A stretch of DNA of 64,000 bases from Aldehydirespirator sp965220345 (GCA_965220345.1 OZ244822.1:62001-126000); one strand, 5' to 3'; shown: positions 25,060 through 34,993, counted from the first letter of the stretch. Numbers and translations: made by a program. Notes: generated from the sequence alone by a model not told the origin.

Positions 25060-25914
25060 CTACACGCCGCGATGGCTGCCCGCTTGGGAGGAATGCCAGC
25101 GCAATACCCGCTTCTCAACAGCCATCAGCAACAACACAAAAGCAACACCGATGAAAGCCAGCACAAACACACTTCCCCACAACTGGTTGACAAGCAGCCT
25201 TGACTGCGCCACACGCGCAGCATTGCCCAAACCGTCACGAGAGTTAAAGAACTCCCCTACCACCGCACCAACCAAAGCCAAACCTACACAGATCCGCCCC
25301 GCCGCAAAAAGATAAGGCAACGAATGAGGTACGCGCAGCCGCCAGTAAATCTCCCAACGGCCAGCGTTCACCGAACGCAAAAGTTCATGAGCATCAGCAT
25401 CAACTGATCGCAAGCCAATCAACGCGTTAGCCACGAACGGAACCCAAGCAAAAAGCATGGCAGTGAGGATTTTGGGCCAAGGCGAAAACCCGAACCACAA
25501 CAAAAAGATCGGCACCAGTACTGCCACCGGTGTTGACTGCATCAATACGATTACAGGCGTAGAGGCACGCTCAAAAAACTCAGAATGTGCCATCGCAGTA
25601 GCCACAGCAACCGCTGCAACAAAAGCCAGCACGAAACCCAAGAAAGCTTCCTGCACTGTCACCCAACCGTTCTGCACATAGAAGTCGGGGTTCTCTGCCA
25701 CATGACGGAGCACAGCCGAAGGTTGAGGCAGCGTTAGTGGTCGCAGATCACGCACCTCAACATAAACCTCCCAGACCACTAGCAGACCGGTCAAACCAAT
25801 AAAGGGCGCTGCCAACAAAAAAGCGCGACGCACCGGTCGGCGCGACAACTCCGGCGGTTGCTCAGATTGCTCAGGTTGCTCAGAGGACACTTCTGCAAGA
25901 CCTTCGCGTGTCAT
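25060..25914 (-). CDS. ABC permease, SsuC/TauC/ThiX type
   Basis: 284 residues. A Gln/Glu/Pro-rich cytoplasmic N-terminus is followed by about six helices and the binding-protein-dependent permease loop (HELLRSVNAGRWEIYWRLRV). The family imports small organic nutrients such as sulfonates, thiamin pyrimidine precursor, riboflavin or related compounds. The ATG shares a base with the stop of the ATPase gene (TGATG). The substrate is suggested only by the NMT1/THI5-like binding protein at the head of the cluster. Confidence 0.85.
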   Translation of the reverse strand: MTREGLAEVSSEQPEQSEQPPELSRRPVRRAFLLAAPFIGLTGLLVVWEVYVEVRDLRPLTLPQPSAVLRHVAENPDFYVQNGWVTVQEAFLGFVLAFVAAVAVATAMAHSEFFERASTPVIVLMQSTPVAVLVPIFLLWFGFSPWPKILTAMLFAWVPFVANALIGLRSVDADAHELLRSVNAGRWEIYWRLRVPHSLPYLFAAGRICVGLALVGAVVGEFFNSRDGLGNAARVAQSRLLVNQLWGSVFVLAFIGVAFVLLLMAVEKRVLRWHSSQAGSHRGV

Positions 25915-26720
25915 CAGTTTGACCAGCCATGCCTTAGAGCGTCTCGAACCTCGGCCAGAATCTGACGAAACTCGTTGCTGTCCTCCAGATCAGCATGACG
26001 CGGTCTGCTCAAAGCGACATCCACCACCGCAGTGACACGACCCGGGCGGCCGCTCAGCACCACAACCCGATCCGACAAAGCCACCGCTTCAGGGATCGAA
26101 TGCGTCACGAACAGAACCGTCTTGGCGCTGCTTCTCCACAAATCAAGCAGCAGATAACGCATGTCGGCACGAGTGATCTCATCAAGAGCAGAGAACGGTT
26201 CATCCATCAACAAAAGCGGCGCACCCAAAGCAAAAGCGCGAGCGATACTTACTCGCTGCTGCAAACCGCCGCTCAACTCCTGAGGAAGAGCATCCAAAAA
26301 CGTGGTCAGCCCCATCTCGTTAAGCATGGACAGTTTGTCGGCTTCTGACATTGCGCTACTGGAACTGGCGTTGTGGCGATTGACTTGGCAAAGCAGCGAC
26401 ACATTGTCTCGCACTGTCCGCCACGGCAACAGCGCTGGTTGCTGTGGAACAAATCCGTATTGCTTGTGGCGGCGAGCTTCAACAGGAGTTTGGCCTTGTA
26501 TTTTTACTTCACCGCGGTCAACTTCAAGCAGCCCCCCAGCCAAGCGCAGCATGGTGGACTTACCGCAGCCGGTGGGACCAATCAGGCTGACGAACTCTTT
26601 AGGGGCAACAGTAAGACTGACTTGTGACAAAGCATGGATAGTGCGATTGCCGGGACGGAACCATTTCGACACCGCCTTGAAGCTGACCGCTGGAGCATTC
26701 GTCAGCTCATCACTGAACAC
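25914..26720 (-). CDS. ABC ATPase, SsuB/TauB/ThiZ type
   Basis: 268 residues. Walker A GPTGCGKS (~52-59), Q-loop VPQQPALLPWRTV, signature ELSGGLQQRVSIARA, Walker B LLLMDEPFSALDE and the switch histidine VTHSIPEAVAL are all intact. It energises the adjacent permease. It lies 110 bases downstream of the binding-protein gene and overlaps the permease gene by one base. Confidence 0.9.
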   Translation of the reverse strand: MFSDELTNAPAVSFKAVSKWFRPGNRTIHALSQVSLTVAPKEFVSLIGPTGCGKSTMLRLAGGLLEVDRGEVKIQGQTPVEARRHKQYGFVPQQPALLPWRTVRDNVSLLCQVNRHNASSSSAMSEADKLSMLNEMGLTTFLDALPQELSGGLQQRVSIARAFALGAPLLLMDEPFSALDEITRADMRYLLLDLWRSSAKTVLFVTHSIPEAVALSDRVVVLSGRPGRVTAVVDVALSRPRHADLEDSNEFRQILAEVRDALRHGWSN

Positions 26721-26830
26721 ATCTACACCAATCGATTTGCATCAAACAAACTGGCATCAATCGCCACTGCGGTAAAAGCCTCAGCATTGAGAGCGTCTTT
26801 ATTGACGGCCCAGACACTGCTGTGCTGACT

Positions 26831-28000
26831 TCAGGGACCTGGCCAGATCAGCGTGGTGCCGTCATAGGCATCAGCAGCAAACGAGCTGTCAATCATTGAC
26901 CGCCAGTCGGGCGCTGTGTCAAACACTCCGGCGTTGACCTGAGCTTCTATTTCTGCACCTAGCAGAGCCACATCAGGAATACCCGCGCCCTGATCTACTG
27001 GGGCAAGGTCAGACACAAGACCGGATTCCACACGCCAACGATTGCGTTCTGCTTCCATTGCAAGAAACATCGGATTACCCGCAGCATCAATCAACTCGAA
27101 AGCGTTCTCCACAGCAACTTCGGGATTGGCGGTGGCGAACTGGTTACCGCGGATCAAAGCTCGCACCACATCAGCCACCAATACCGGATTCTCGTCGATC
27201 ATTTTTTGGGTGGTGAAAGTAATCGCGAAACTTGAAGGCACGCCAAAGTCAAGCGGATCAAGCATCGTGAAAGGCACACCACTAGCGGTGAGAATGTTAG
27301 GTTCATTGGATTTGTAGACCGGCAGCGCATCAAGTCCCAAGTCAAAGTGCGCTATCGGGTCGAAACCGTCAAGCAGGATCTCATCAAAACAATCCCTATC
27401 AATTCCCGACATTGACACTGCTGCTTGCAGCGACGGTGGCAGATCACCCTTGATGCCAATCAGTTTTCCGCACAAATCCGAGAAAGCTTTGACATCGCTG
27501 CCTTCGGGCAGCACTATCGCTTCGATTGCTGTGCGACCCCAGTGAAGCAACGCCACAAGGTCACCTTCACCAGCGACATTGTTTGCGACCAATTCAGCGA
27601 ACGACCCCGAGTTGCCGAACTGGGCTTGTCCTTCTATCACCAAAGCGCTGTTGGAGGGAGCAAAACCAGGCTGAACCTCGAAATCTATGCACAGTTCATC
27701 AAAATAGCCCTGAGCATCGGCAACGATGGCATCAATGATCCCCGCCGAAGCAGTGAAACCGAAACCGGTTACAAAGTTGATCGTGCCAGCGTCACGGTTA
27801 GCTTGGCAGCGGGCTTCGGTTTCATCTGGTTCGTCGTCACCGCAGGCAGCCAGCGACAAAGCCAAAGTCAGCCCAGCTAATGTCAGCCACGCCAAACGAG
27901 ACAGTAATCGCCGCCGAGGCGAGCGGTGGTTGCTTCTCACAGAATTGGGATTGGGCACAACACTAGATGCCGCCCGGACGATTACTTGATCTGATTTCAT
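26831..28000 (-). CDS. ABC substrate-binding lipoprotein, NMT1/THI5-like
   Basis: 389 residues. A basic leader and signal peptide end in a lipobox (SLAAC, Cys53). The mature protein has the NMT1/THI5/TauA layout (INFVTGFGFTASAGIIDAIV, AQGYFDELCIDFEV, ALVIEGQAQFGNSGSFAELV). Ligands in this family include thiamin pyrimidine precursors, riboflavin, taurine and alkanesulfonates. No thiamin or FMN riboswitch could be recognised in the 124 bases upstream, so the ligand stays open. The first ~30 residues are Asn/Arg/Ser-rich, so a later start is possible. Confidence 0.82.
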   Translation of the reverse strand: MKSDQVIVRAASSVVPNPNSVRSNHRSPRRRLLSRLAWLTLAGLTLALSLAACGDDEPDETEARCQANRDAGTINFVTGFGFTASAGIIDAIVADAQGYFDELCIDFEVQPGFAPSNSALVIEGQAQFGNSGSFAELVANNVAGEGDLVALLHWGRTAIEAIVLPEGSDVKAFSDLCGKLIGIKGDLPPSLQAAVSMSGIDRDCFDEILLDGFDPIAHFDLGLDALPVYKSNEPNILTASGVPFTMLDPLDFGVPSSFAITFTTQKMIDENPVLVADVVRALIRGNQFATANPEVAVENAFELIDAAGNPMFLAMEAERNRWRVESGLVSDLAPVDQGAGIPDVALLGAEIEAQVNAGVFDTAPDWRSMIDSSFAADAYDGTTLIWPGP

Positions 28001-28124
28001 GCTTAGGGTTCATCCTTGAGGGTCGCAGCCGGTCTCGCCAACGATGTGGTGACGCTTGCGGTTCGTGCCTTGAGGCTAGGGCTATCAGTTGCACTCAACA
28101 AAGCAAGCAGTGTCGCCCAAGCTG

Positions 28125-29636
28125 TTAGGAGAGCCTGGTTCTGAGCAGAGCTTCACCGCTTGGTGATCTGGCGGACCAATAGTCGTCAAGTCCGCAGCGC
28201 AGCGTGACATCGCGGCACGGCTGCAGTTCCCATAAAAGTGCTGGTCTGGGGCCATGCCAGCGCAGCGAGAACGACACCAAGCCGTGGCGTGTGACCAGTG
28301 AGGCCGCATCAACGCTGCAACTCTCCCAGAGTTGTGCATGCGCGGGCAGCATCATCAGCTGATCGCTCGTCTCGGTGATCAAACACTCAATGAGCTTTTC
28401 TATGCCTGCTACCGCGCTTTCTAGACCACCGCCGAATCTGAGACACTGCTGTAGTTGTGTGCCAAGCAATTCCTCATCGTCGTAACGCAGGGCCGAATCC
28501 ACCGAAGATTTCGTGGCAGTTGAAGATTTCGTGTCAGCCGGAGGTGCCGTGGCAGCAAGCAGATGTCGAGCATCTCGTGCTGCGGCGGGTGCCTCAATAT
28601 CCAAGACATCAGCAATCTGTTGCAGTATCAAAGGGTCACAATCCCCTACCGCTTTGACCAGAGGTCCCGCCAGTTCGCCAAGCCCCGAGACACGACCGCT
28701 GCACAGTCGCCGTGATGCCAAAGCCCGCAGCATGGCTTCGGCTTCACTAGAGGCGAAACGAACAGCCTGGCGTGGCGAACACTGCCGTCCCTTGTCAGCC
28801 TCATCAGGTAAACCCACACGGTCAAGAATCACAACAGCCCGAGCTGCTAGCTCTATTCCTGATGTTGTGGCACCGCTAGCAGCCAAAATCGCAGCAGCTA
28901 TCCCGCTCTGCCATACCCGATTAACTGTGTCGGCTGCCAGAGCGGCTCGCGACCCTGCGATATAGTCAAGCGAAGCGGCTTGCCGCAGCAACGACCGCCA
29001 ACCACCAGCAACACTTGCAGGTGAGACAGCCTGACCTAAACACGCTCTACCAGCAATAGGTATCACGGCTCGCAGGGGCACCCGAGGAACCAATGGAATC
29101 AGAACCGCGGCTGCGGCCAAACCGGCACGGCTGTGTGCAGCGCAATCGGATGCTGTTGGCTGAGCGCTAACCGCTGGCCAAATCTGTCCATCGGCCACAG
29201 CCACTGCGGCTCGTGGCTGACAACCCAGATCAACCGCGACACGGTTGTCAACAAGCAGGCAAGAGCCCTGCACTTGAGCCGATCTGATTGATCCGCTGAC
29301 AGCTAAAGCCAGAATCTGTGGCGCTGGCGTGTGATTGCTGAACTCCAGCACCACCACCCGCTCGCTGAGAGGGCCCTGAGTGCGGGCGGCGGCGGCTCTC
29401 AGCACCACATCACCATCAGAGACTCTCATGGAAGTAACAGCAACCGGCATGTCATCAAGCAAACGCGAACGCACCGCAGGCACCTGTGACGCGATCCGCC
29501 AGCGGTCACCACTGCCAATAGCCCAACTCAGCTGCCATGAGTTATCCAGCAGAGTCACACTGCCTGCGGTGTCTACTGTCGCCATCGGGCCGTTGAGGTC
29601 GCCGATCACCTCAGAATCTTCAGCCGTCACCGTCAC
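28125..29636 (-). CDS. Conserved-looking protein of unknown function
   Basis: 503 residues, Ala-rich and soluble, with no signal peptide. The first ~200 residues are beta-rich (SWQLSWAIGSGDRWRIAS, ERVVVLEFSNHTPAPQILAL), then a helical middle (SLDYIAGSRAALAADTVNRV). The C-terminus ends in VTRHGLVSFSLRWHGPRP and ALLWELQPC. The layout, a beta domain plus alpha-helical part, is reminiscent of proteins linked to six-hairpin glycosidases, but I see no catalytic signature and do not assign a function. Codon usage is normal for the window. It is divergent from the CofC gene, with shared upstream DNA. Confidence 0.6.
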   Translation of the reverse strand: MTVTAEDSEVIGDLNGPMATVDTAGSVTLLDNSWQLSWAIGSGDRWRIASQVPAVRSRLLDDMPVAVTSMRVSDGDVVLRAAAARTQGPLSERVVVLEFSNHTPAPQILALAVSGSIRSAQVQGSCLLVDNRVAVDLGCQPRAAVAVADGQIWPAVSAQPTASDCAAHSRAGLAAAAVLIPLVPRVPLRAVIPIAGRACLGQAVSPASVAGGWRSLLRQAASLDYIAGSRAALAADTVNRVWQSGIAAAILAASGATTSGIELAARAVVILDRVGLPDEADKGRQCSPRQAVRFASSEAEAMLRALASRRLCSGRVSGLGELAGPLVKAVGDCDPLILQQIADVLDIEAPAAARDARHLLAATAPPADTKSSTATKSSVDSALRYDDEELLGTQLQQCLRFGGGLESAVAGIEKLIECLITETSDQLMMLPAHAQLWESCSVDAASLVTRHGLVSFSLRWHGPRPALLWELQPCRDVTLRCGLDDYWSARSPSGEALLRTRLS

Positions 29637-29845
29637 AAGACGGACGCAGTCGCCGGGACGTTCACAACAGCAACCCTAGACTCGCAGCGTTGTTGCCCAC
29701 GGCCGCTTGGAGCCGCCTCGTGCCGCCGCCACACAAATCATCACCACACGAACCGCCATCAGCCGAGGCATCCTCGTCGCACGCACCATCACGCACATCT
29801 TCGCCACACACATCTTCGTCTCATACGCCACCGCAGCAATGGCGG

Positions 29846-30517
29846 ATGCCGCACCAACAAGCAAATGGCGGCATCACGAATGAAACCATCGCAACCCACC
29901 ACCGAGTTGACAACACAGCAGCCACGGCAGTGGTTGTGCCGATACGCAGCTTCGACGGGGCTTTGTCACGCCTAGAAGCAAAACTGGGACGCTCAGTTTG
30001 CCGCGAACTTATGCGGCGTATGGCTAGTCGGGTTGTGGCAGCAGCCGACGGCTTGCCGGTGCATGTCGTGAGCGATGATGCCGAGGTCGCCGCTTGGGCT
30101 CAGGAACGTGCAGCTTCGGTCGTGAAGGTGGGCAGACCAGGCCTATCGATAGCCGTTTCGACTGCTGTGCGACAGTTGGCTGCGGTAGGTGTTGAGCGGG
30201 TTGTGGTGGCTCACGCAGATCTAGCGAGGGCGCACTCTCTGCCTGGAGCGTGGAGCACCGGGATGGTGATCGTGCCCGACAGGAGCTTTGATGGCTCGAA
30301 CGTGATCTGTGTGAATACCGACTCTGGCTTCCGGTTCAGTTACGGGCCGGGATCATTTCAGCGTCACCTAACAGAAGCGGCTCGACTGGGATTAGAGGTG
30401 ACAGTGCTGCACAATGATGCTCTGGCCTACGACATCGACCATCCTGATGATCTGCTGGAATTGTCCAACGCTGAACGCATCGCCTTAGGCATCGAAGTGC
30501 CTGTTGGATGCCGATAA
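29846..30517 (+). CDS. 2-phospho-L-lactate (or phosphoenolpyruvate) guanylyltransferase, CofC/FbiD
   Basis: About 223 residues. The nucleotidyltransferase core is clear: VVVPIRSFDGALSRLE at the N-terminus, VHVVSDDAEVAAWA, GLSIAVSTAVRQLAAVGVER and VVAHADLARA, then NTDSGFRFSYGPGSFQRHL and the metal-binding tail ALAYDIDHPDDL. This enzyme activates the phospho-acid used in coenzyme F420 synthesis. In-frame codons extend back to 29690, but that part is a His/Ser/Pro low-complexity stretch, so ATG 29846 is preferred. No other F420 gene is visible nearby. Confidence 0.82.
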   Translation: MPHQQANGGITNETIATHHRVDNTAATAVVVPIRSFDGALSRLEAKLGRSVCRELMRRMASRVVAAADGLPVHVVSDDAEVAAWAQERAASVVKVGRPGLSIAVSTAVRQLAAVGVERVVVAHADLARAHSLPGAWSTGMVIVPDRSFDGSNVICVNTDSGFRFSYGPGSFQRHLTEAARLGLEVTVLHNDALAYDIDHPDDLLELSNAERIALGIEVPVGCR

Positions 30518-30607
30518 CAGCATCAAAGATGACTACCTCGCTGAGAAGGACTGACAAGAAATAATGACAGTGCCGCTGAAACAAACCGCTGAAAGACACC
30601 AAGAGCT

Positions 30608-31348
30608 GTGACCACGGTAGACCTTGCGATCCCTGCTAAGGCACTCGCCATTGGTGCACACCCCGACGACATTGAGTTCGGCTGCGGAGCGACTCTCGCT
30701 AAATGGTCGCAGGCAGGATGCGAGGTGAGTCTGCTGATATGCACCGACGGGTCCAAGGGAACCTGGGATCTTGATGCTGACCCTGCCGAACTAGCTGCTC
30801 GCAGGCAGTCGGAGCAGTCACAGGCCGCTGATCGTCTCGGTGCCACCGGTGCGGTTCGATTTCTCGGCGAAGTGGACGGAGAACTGCAAGTAACCATGAC
30901 ACTGCGCAGCCGCATAACCAGAGCGATCCGCGAGCTGCGCCCTGATGTAGTGCTGGGACATGATCCTTACAAGCGCTGGAGGCTGCATCCTGATCATCGA
31001 GCCGCAGGATTCTTGTGCATGGATGCAGTGCTCGCGGCACGCGACCCGCACTTTTATAGGGAGTTCCGTGAAGCTGGCCTGACTCACCATCGCCCCGACG
31101 AGTTGCTGCTGTTTGAGAGCGAGGCACCCGACCATTTCGAACAAGTCGACCAAGCTCAGATAACTGCCAAAGTCAATGCCTTGTTGGCGCATGAAAGCCA
31201 GTTCGAAAGCACTCACGGCATCAGCGCAGGCGACGACGGTAGTGAAACCGCAGCGTTCAGTGCCGGAATCTTCAAGGAATGCCACACGGCAGGCATCCGG
31301 GCAGGGGTCAGTCACGCTGAGGCTTTCAAACGCGTCGAGAATGTCTGA
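30608..31348 (+). CDS. PIG-L (LmbE-like) family deacetylase
   Basis: 246 residues. The zinc motif AIGAHPDDIEFGCGATL at ~11-27 and the second histidine motif LHPDHRAAG (~125) are intact. The family removes N-acetyl groups from GlcNAc-containing substrates, including mycothiol precursors and conjugates (MshB/Mca) in actinobacteria; which applies here is uncertain. GTG 30608 has no strong Shine-Dalgarno. It follows the CofC gene by 90 bases and overlaps the start of the P-type ATPase gene by eight bases. Confidence 0.85.
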   Translation: MTTVDLAIPAKALAIGAHPDDIEFGCGATLAKWSQAGCEVSLLICTDGSKGTWDLDADPAELAARRQSEQSQAADRLGATGAVRFLGEVDGELQVTMTLRSRITRAIRELRPDVVLGHDPYKRWRLHPDHRAAGFLCMDAVLAARDPHFYREFREAGLTHHRPDELLLFESEAPDHFEQVDQAQITAKVNALLAHESQFESTHGISAGDDGSETAAFSAGIFKECHTAGIRAGVSHAEAFKRVENV

Positions 31349-33926
31349 TCGCAAGCATGTAGGTATGTCTGAACAAGCCAAAGCTTCCACCAACCCGGCG
31401 GGCAAGCTCAGCGCATCCATTGAACACTCGCCAACCGGGCTCAGCGCAACGGCCAAGCTCCTGCCAGTTGGCCTCAACGCCGAAGAAGTACAGCAACGCA
31501 TAAGTGATGGTCGCACCAATGACGTGCCCGACCAGCCGGTGCGCACCGTGCGTCAAATCATTCGTAACAACGTGCTCACCCCGGTCAATGCCATTATCGG
31601 CTCAATGTTCACTCTGATTATGGTGGCTGGATACCCTGCCGACGCTTTGTTTGCTGGCGTTGTGGTGTCGAACAGCCTTATCGGCATCGCTCAAGAACTG
31701 AAAGCTCGTCGCACCCTTAATCGTTTGGCGGTGTTGTCGGCACCCAGAGTGCGGGTGGTGCGTGACGGTGCAACACATGAGGTCAGCACCAGCGAAGTGG
31801 TAGCAGACGACATTGTTGAGCTACGACCCGGTGATCAGCTAGTTGTGGACGGCGAGGTCGTATCGGCTCAAGGCTTGGAGATAGACGAATCGCTGCTAAC
31901 CGGTGAAAGCGACCCTGTCGACAAAGCTCCTGGTGATGCGGTGATGTCAGGATCTTTCGTCAATGCAGGAGCGGGTTGGTATGCAGCTACTGCCATTGGT
32001 GCTGACTCTTATGCAGCCCGACTATCAGAAGAAGCACGCAGATTCAAGCTGGTCGGCAGCGAACTCAAAAGCGGTGTAAACACTATCCTGCGCTGTCTTC
32101 AGTGGATTATTCCCTTAGCGACAGCATTGCTGCTGGTGCGACTGCTCGTCAACGAAGACCGCTGGCAGGACGCACTACAGGGCACGGTAGCGGCTGGAGT
32201 GGCGATGGTGCCCGACGGGTTGGTGCTGTTGACCAGCTTGGCGTTTATTACTGGGGTCATAGCGCTGGCTCGCCGTAAGGCGCTGGCTCGCGAGCTGGCA
32301 TCAGTGGAATTATTAGCCCGAGTGGACACGCTCTGTCTTGATAAGACCGGCACTATCACCACCGGCGAGATCTCTTTTGATCATGCCGAGCCGTTCGGTG
32401 AGACCACACAAGCCGAAGCATCTCTAGCTTTGGCGGCATTGGTTGCTGCTGATCCGGCACCCAACGCCACTCTGGCAGCCATCGCTACCGCTATAAAACA
32501 GCTGCCCGACGGCTGGGAACTGACTCGCAGTGTGCCTTTCTCGTCGGCTCGAAAATGGGCTGCAGCGAGCTACGCCGACAAGGGGACTTATCACTTGGGC
32601 GCTCCTGACATTTTGTTGCGCCCTGAAGGTGTTGATGCAACGCACGACACAGCTCGTGACAGAACTGCCGTAGCTTCTGGTGCTGGCAGCCGTGTGCTGT
32701 TAGTAACCCATTCCCAATCCGAGGGCGACTCTTTGAGCGGCTCAGCGCATCACACGCCAGACAGCTCAACCAGCGGCTCAGACCATCACATGGCGCATAA
32801 CTCGGCATATGAGCTGCCAGAGGATCGAAGGCCTGTCTGCCTAGTGCATCTCGGAGACACGATCCGCCCAGACGCGCCAGAAATATTCGCCTATTTTCGA
32901 CAGCAGGGCGTGGATCTCAAGGTGATCTCTGGGGATCATCCAGCAACCGTGGCTGCGATAGCTGAACGTGCCGGAATCAGCGGCAACAGTAACGATAACA
33001 AAGCCAGCATCGGTGGCGCTTTCGACGCACGTCAACTGCCCGAGAAGACCGATGAACTCGCTGATGTGCTGGAGAGCAACACTGTGTTCGGACGGGTTGA
33101 TCCTCACCAGAAACGAGCCATGGTCAAAGCCATGCAGTCAAGAGGACATACGGTGGCTATGACCGGCGACGGAGTCAACGACGTGCTAGCGCTCAAAGAT
33201 GCCGATATGGGCATTGCTATGGGATCAGGATCTTCGGCTTCGCGGGCTGTGGCGCAGATCGTGCTTCTCGACAATCGTTTCGCCACCTTGCCACGAGTGC
33301 TGGCCGAGGGTCGTCGAGTGATTAACAACATTGAGCGTGTAGCCAACTTGTTTATCACTAAAGCAGCTTACGCAGTGCTGCTCACTGTGCTTATCGGCAT
33401 CGTTGGCTCGCCGTTTCCGTTTCTGCCGCGCCATCTGACACTGATCGGGACTTTCTCGGTGGGAGTGCCAGGATTCTTCTTAGCACTGGCACCTAATCAT
33501 CAACTAGTGCAGCGAGGTTTTCTGCCGAGAGTGCTGCGCTTCTCGCTGCCTGCGGGTGCGGTAGCAGGGGTTGTGACCTTCGTGTTGTATGAGGTTGTGC
33601 GCCGCCTAGACGGCCACAGCCTCTATGAGGCACGCACGGTAGCCACAATGACGCTGCTCGGTTTGGGCTTAGTAATTCTGCTGCTGATCAGCCGTCCGCT
33701 AAGAGGCTGGAAAGTGACATTGGCGACATGCATGGCCGGGTCATATGCAATCGCTATGGCTGTGCCTTTCGGTCGTGACTTCTTCCAGCTTGACGCACCA
33801 ACACTAAGCGGCTGGATTTTGATGCTGTCAGCAGTAGCGGTTGGCGGAGTCGCTTCGTGGTTGGCTGTTGACCTAACGCAACGCTGGGCAGCTAACCGTG
33901 CAGCTAAACCGCCCGAGAACAGCTAG
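31341..33926 (+). CDS. P-type cation ATPase, CtpE-like
   Basis: 861 residues from ATG 31341 (ATG 31365 also possible). The TGES actuator motif is at 187-190, the phosphorylated aspartate D334 lies in CLDKTGTIT, and the hinge is MTGDGVNDVLALKDADMGIA. About ten helices are visible. The call to CtpE, the actinobacterial calcium-type pump, rests on the whole pattern including RELASVELLARVDT. The ion-site motif in helix 4 reads MVPDGLVLLTS at 291-294, where PEGL is usual. The nucleotide-binding domain has a Ser/His-rich insertion (~458-490) with two HH pairs. It overlaps the deacetylase gene by eight bases. Confidence 0.88.
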   Translation: MSDRKHVGMSEQAKASTNPAGKLSASIEHSPTGLSATAKLLPVGLNAEEVQQRISDGRTNDVPDQPVRTVRQIIRNNVLTPVNAIIGSMFTLIMVAGYPADALFAGVVVSNSLIGIAQELKARRTLNRLAVLSAPRVRVVRDGATHEVSTSEVVADDIVELRPGDQLVVDGEVVSAQGLEIDESLLTGESDPVDKAPGDAVMSGSFVNAGAGWYAATAIGADSYAARLSEEARRFKLVGSELKSGVNTILRCLQWIIPLATALLLVRLLVNEDRWQDALQGTVAAGVAMVPDGLVLLTSLAFITGVIALARRKALARELASVELLARVDTLCLDKTGTITTGEISFDHAEPFGETTQAEASLALAALVAADPAPNATLAAIATAIKQLPDGWELTRSVPFSSARKWAAASYADKGTYHLGAPDILLRPEGVDATHDTARDRTAVASGAGSRVLLVTHSQSEGDSLSGSAHHTPDSSTSGSDHHMAHNSAYELPEDRRPVCLVHLGDTIRPDAPEIFAYFRQQGVDLKVISGDHPATVAAIAERAGISGNSNDNKASIGGAFDARQLPEKTDELADVLESNTVFGRVDPHQKRAMVKAMQSRGHTVAMTGDGVNDVLALKDADMGIAMGSGSSASRAVAQIVLLDNRFATLPRVLAEGRRVINNIERVANLFITKAAYAVLLTVLIGIVGSPFPFLPRHLTLIGTFSVGVPGFFLALAPNHQLVQRGFLPRVLRFSLPAGAVAGVVTFVLYEVVRRLDGHSLYEARTVATMTLLGLGLVILLLISRPLRGWKVTLATCMAGSYAIAMAVPFGRDFFQLDAPTLSGWILMLSAVAVGGVASWLAVDLTQRWAANRAAKPPENS

Positions 33927-34022
33927 CCCAACCACATCCCTAGACAGCGACACCACTATCAAAGCTCACCCCGTCAAAGCTCAGCGGGCAAACCACCGCT
34001 TGTTCATTCAGTGAGTCGTGAG

Positions 34023-34901
34023 TCAGTGAGCTAATCGCACTGCGCCGGGCACGACAGTAGCCGTTAGAGGCGCTGATGCAAGAGGTTCGCCGTCAGCCAC
34101 CAAATCCAGCGGAGCGCTATCAAGGCTTTCGATGGTGATGCTGCATCCCCGCAATAGATGCACATGACGATGACCAACATGGCTGCCATCGAACACTTTG
34201 GGCAGCAGACGCAAAAGCGTGGCACGTCCGACCGGGCCCACCACGCACACGTCAAGTAGGCCGTCATGAGCGCTGGCATCAGGACAAACAGCCATACCCC
34301 CGCCGAAAGTCGCTGTGTTGGCTATAGCGAACAAGGTGCTGCGGAACTGCGAACGTTGGCCGTCGACGGTGACCGACAGCTCACGATGACGCAACCCCCA
34401 CAGTGCCAGCAAAGCCGCAACTGTGTAACGGCTCGGCCCTTTGGGGAAACGCATCCGCTCGGCCCGGCGGTTGACATCCACACTGAAGCCTCCAGTCACG
34501 CTGAAAGCAGCCCAACGGCCGCTGCTAGTGGATATGGCATCCACGGGCTGAGCAGGGCCCAAAGCGCGTTCGGTTGCCTGCTCAACACTCAAAGTGTGCA
34601 GCTCGAACGCCCGTGCGTAGTCGTTGCCGGTTCCTGCTGGCACCAGACCCAGCACTGTGTCGCTGCCAGCAGTGGCTTGAAGCGCCGAATGCAGGCAGCC
34701 GTCGCCGCCCACAGCGATCAGGCGCTGCGCTCCGGCAGCTACTGCTGCTATAGCAGCAGCCTCAGATTCCGCAGCGGTAGCACCGCTCAAGTCCACCGCG
34801 GTATGCCCGCATTGCTTGATCACTTGTCGCACCACAGGGGCCGCGGCTGCGGCTCTGCCACGCCCTCCTTGAGGGCTCACCAACATATGAATCTCTGCCA
34901 C
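34023..34901 (-). CDS. Diacylglycerol/lipid kinase family protein
   Basis: 292 residues from GTG 34901; this start gives the family's normal N-terminus (AEIHMLVSPQGGRGRAAAAA). The nucleotide-binding GVGGDGCLHSALQ-type motif appears as IAVGGDGCLHSALQ (~85), and GLVPAGTGNDYARA is the conserved GTxND motif. The C-terminal beta-sandwich of YegS/BmrU-type kinases follows. It phosphorylates diacylglycerol or another lipid at the membrane. Longer in-frame starts up to 35171 would run into the divergent peptidase gene and carry low-complexity sequence, so they are rejected. Confidence 0.82.
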   Translation of the reverse strand: MAEIHMLVSPQGGRGRAAAAAPVVRQVIKQCGHTAVDLSGATAAESEAAAIAAVAAGAQRLIAVGGDGCLHSALQATAGSDTVLGLVPAGTGNDYARAFELHTLSVEQATERALGPAQPVDAISTSSGRWAAFSVTGGFSVDVNRRAERMRFPKGPSRYTVAALLALWGLRHRELSVTVDGQRSQFRSTLFAIANTATFGGGMAVCPDASAHDGLLDVCVVGPVGRATLLRLLPKVFDGSHVGHRHVHLLRGCSITIESLDSAPLDLVADGEPLASAPLTATVVPGAVRLAH

Positions 34902-34993
34902 AGCGCTCCAGTCTCCCAGTCTCGTTACCAGAAAACCAGCCGAAGGGATCATCCTGGTAGCTTGTTCAAGGTTCTTGGCGGGCGGACACAACC

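Noticed and set aside
28001..28124. Possible riboswitch before the NMT1/THI5-like transporter
   Set aside because: Conserved thiamin and FMN riboswitch core sequences could not be aligned; only scattered resemblance.
29690..29845. N-terminal extension of the CofC gene
   Set aside because: His/Ser/Pro low-complexity sequence before a good ATG; not part of the family.
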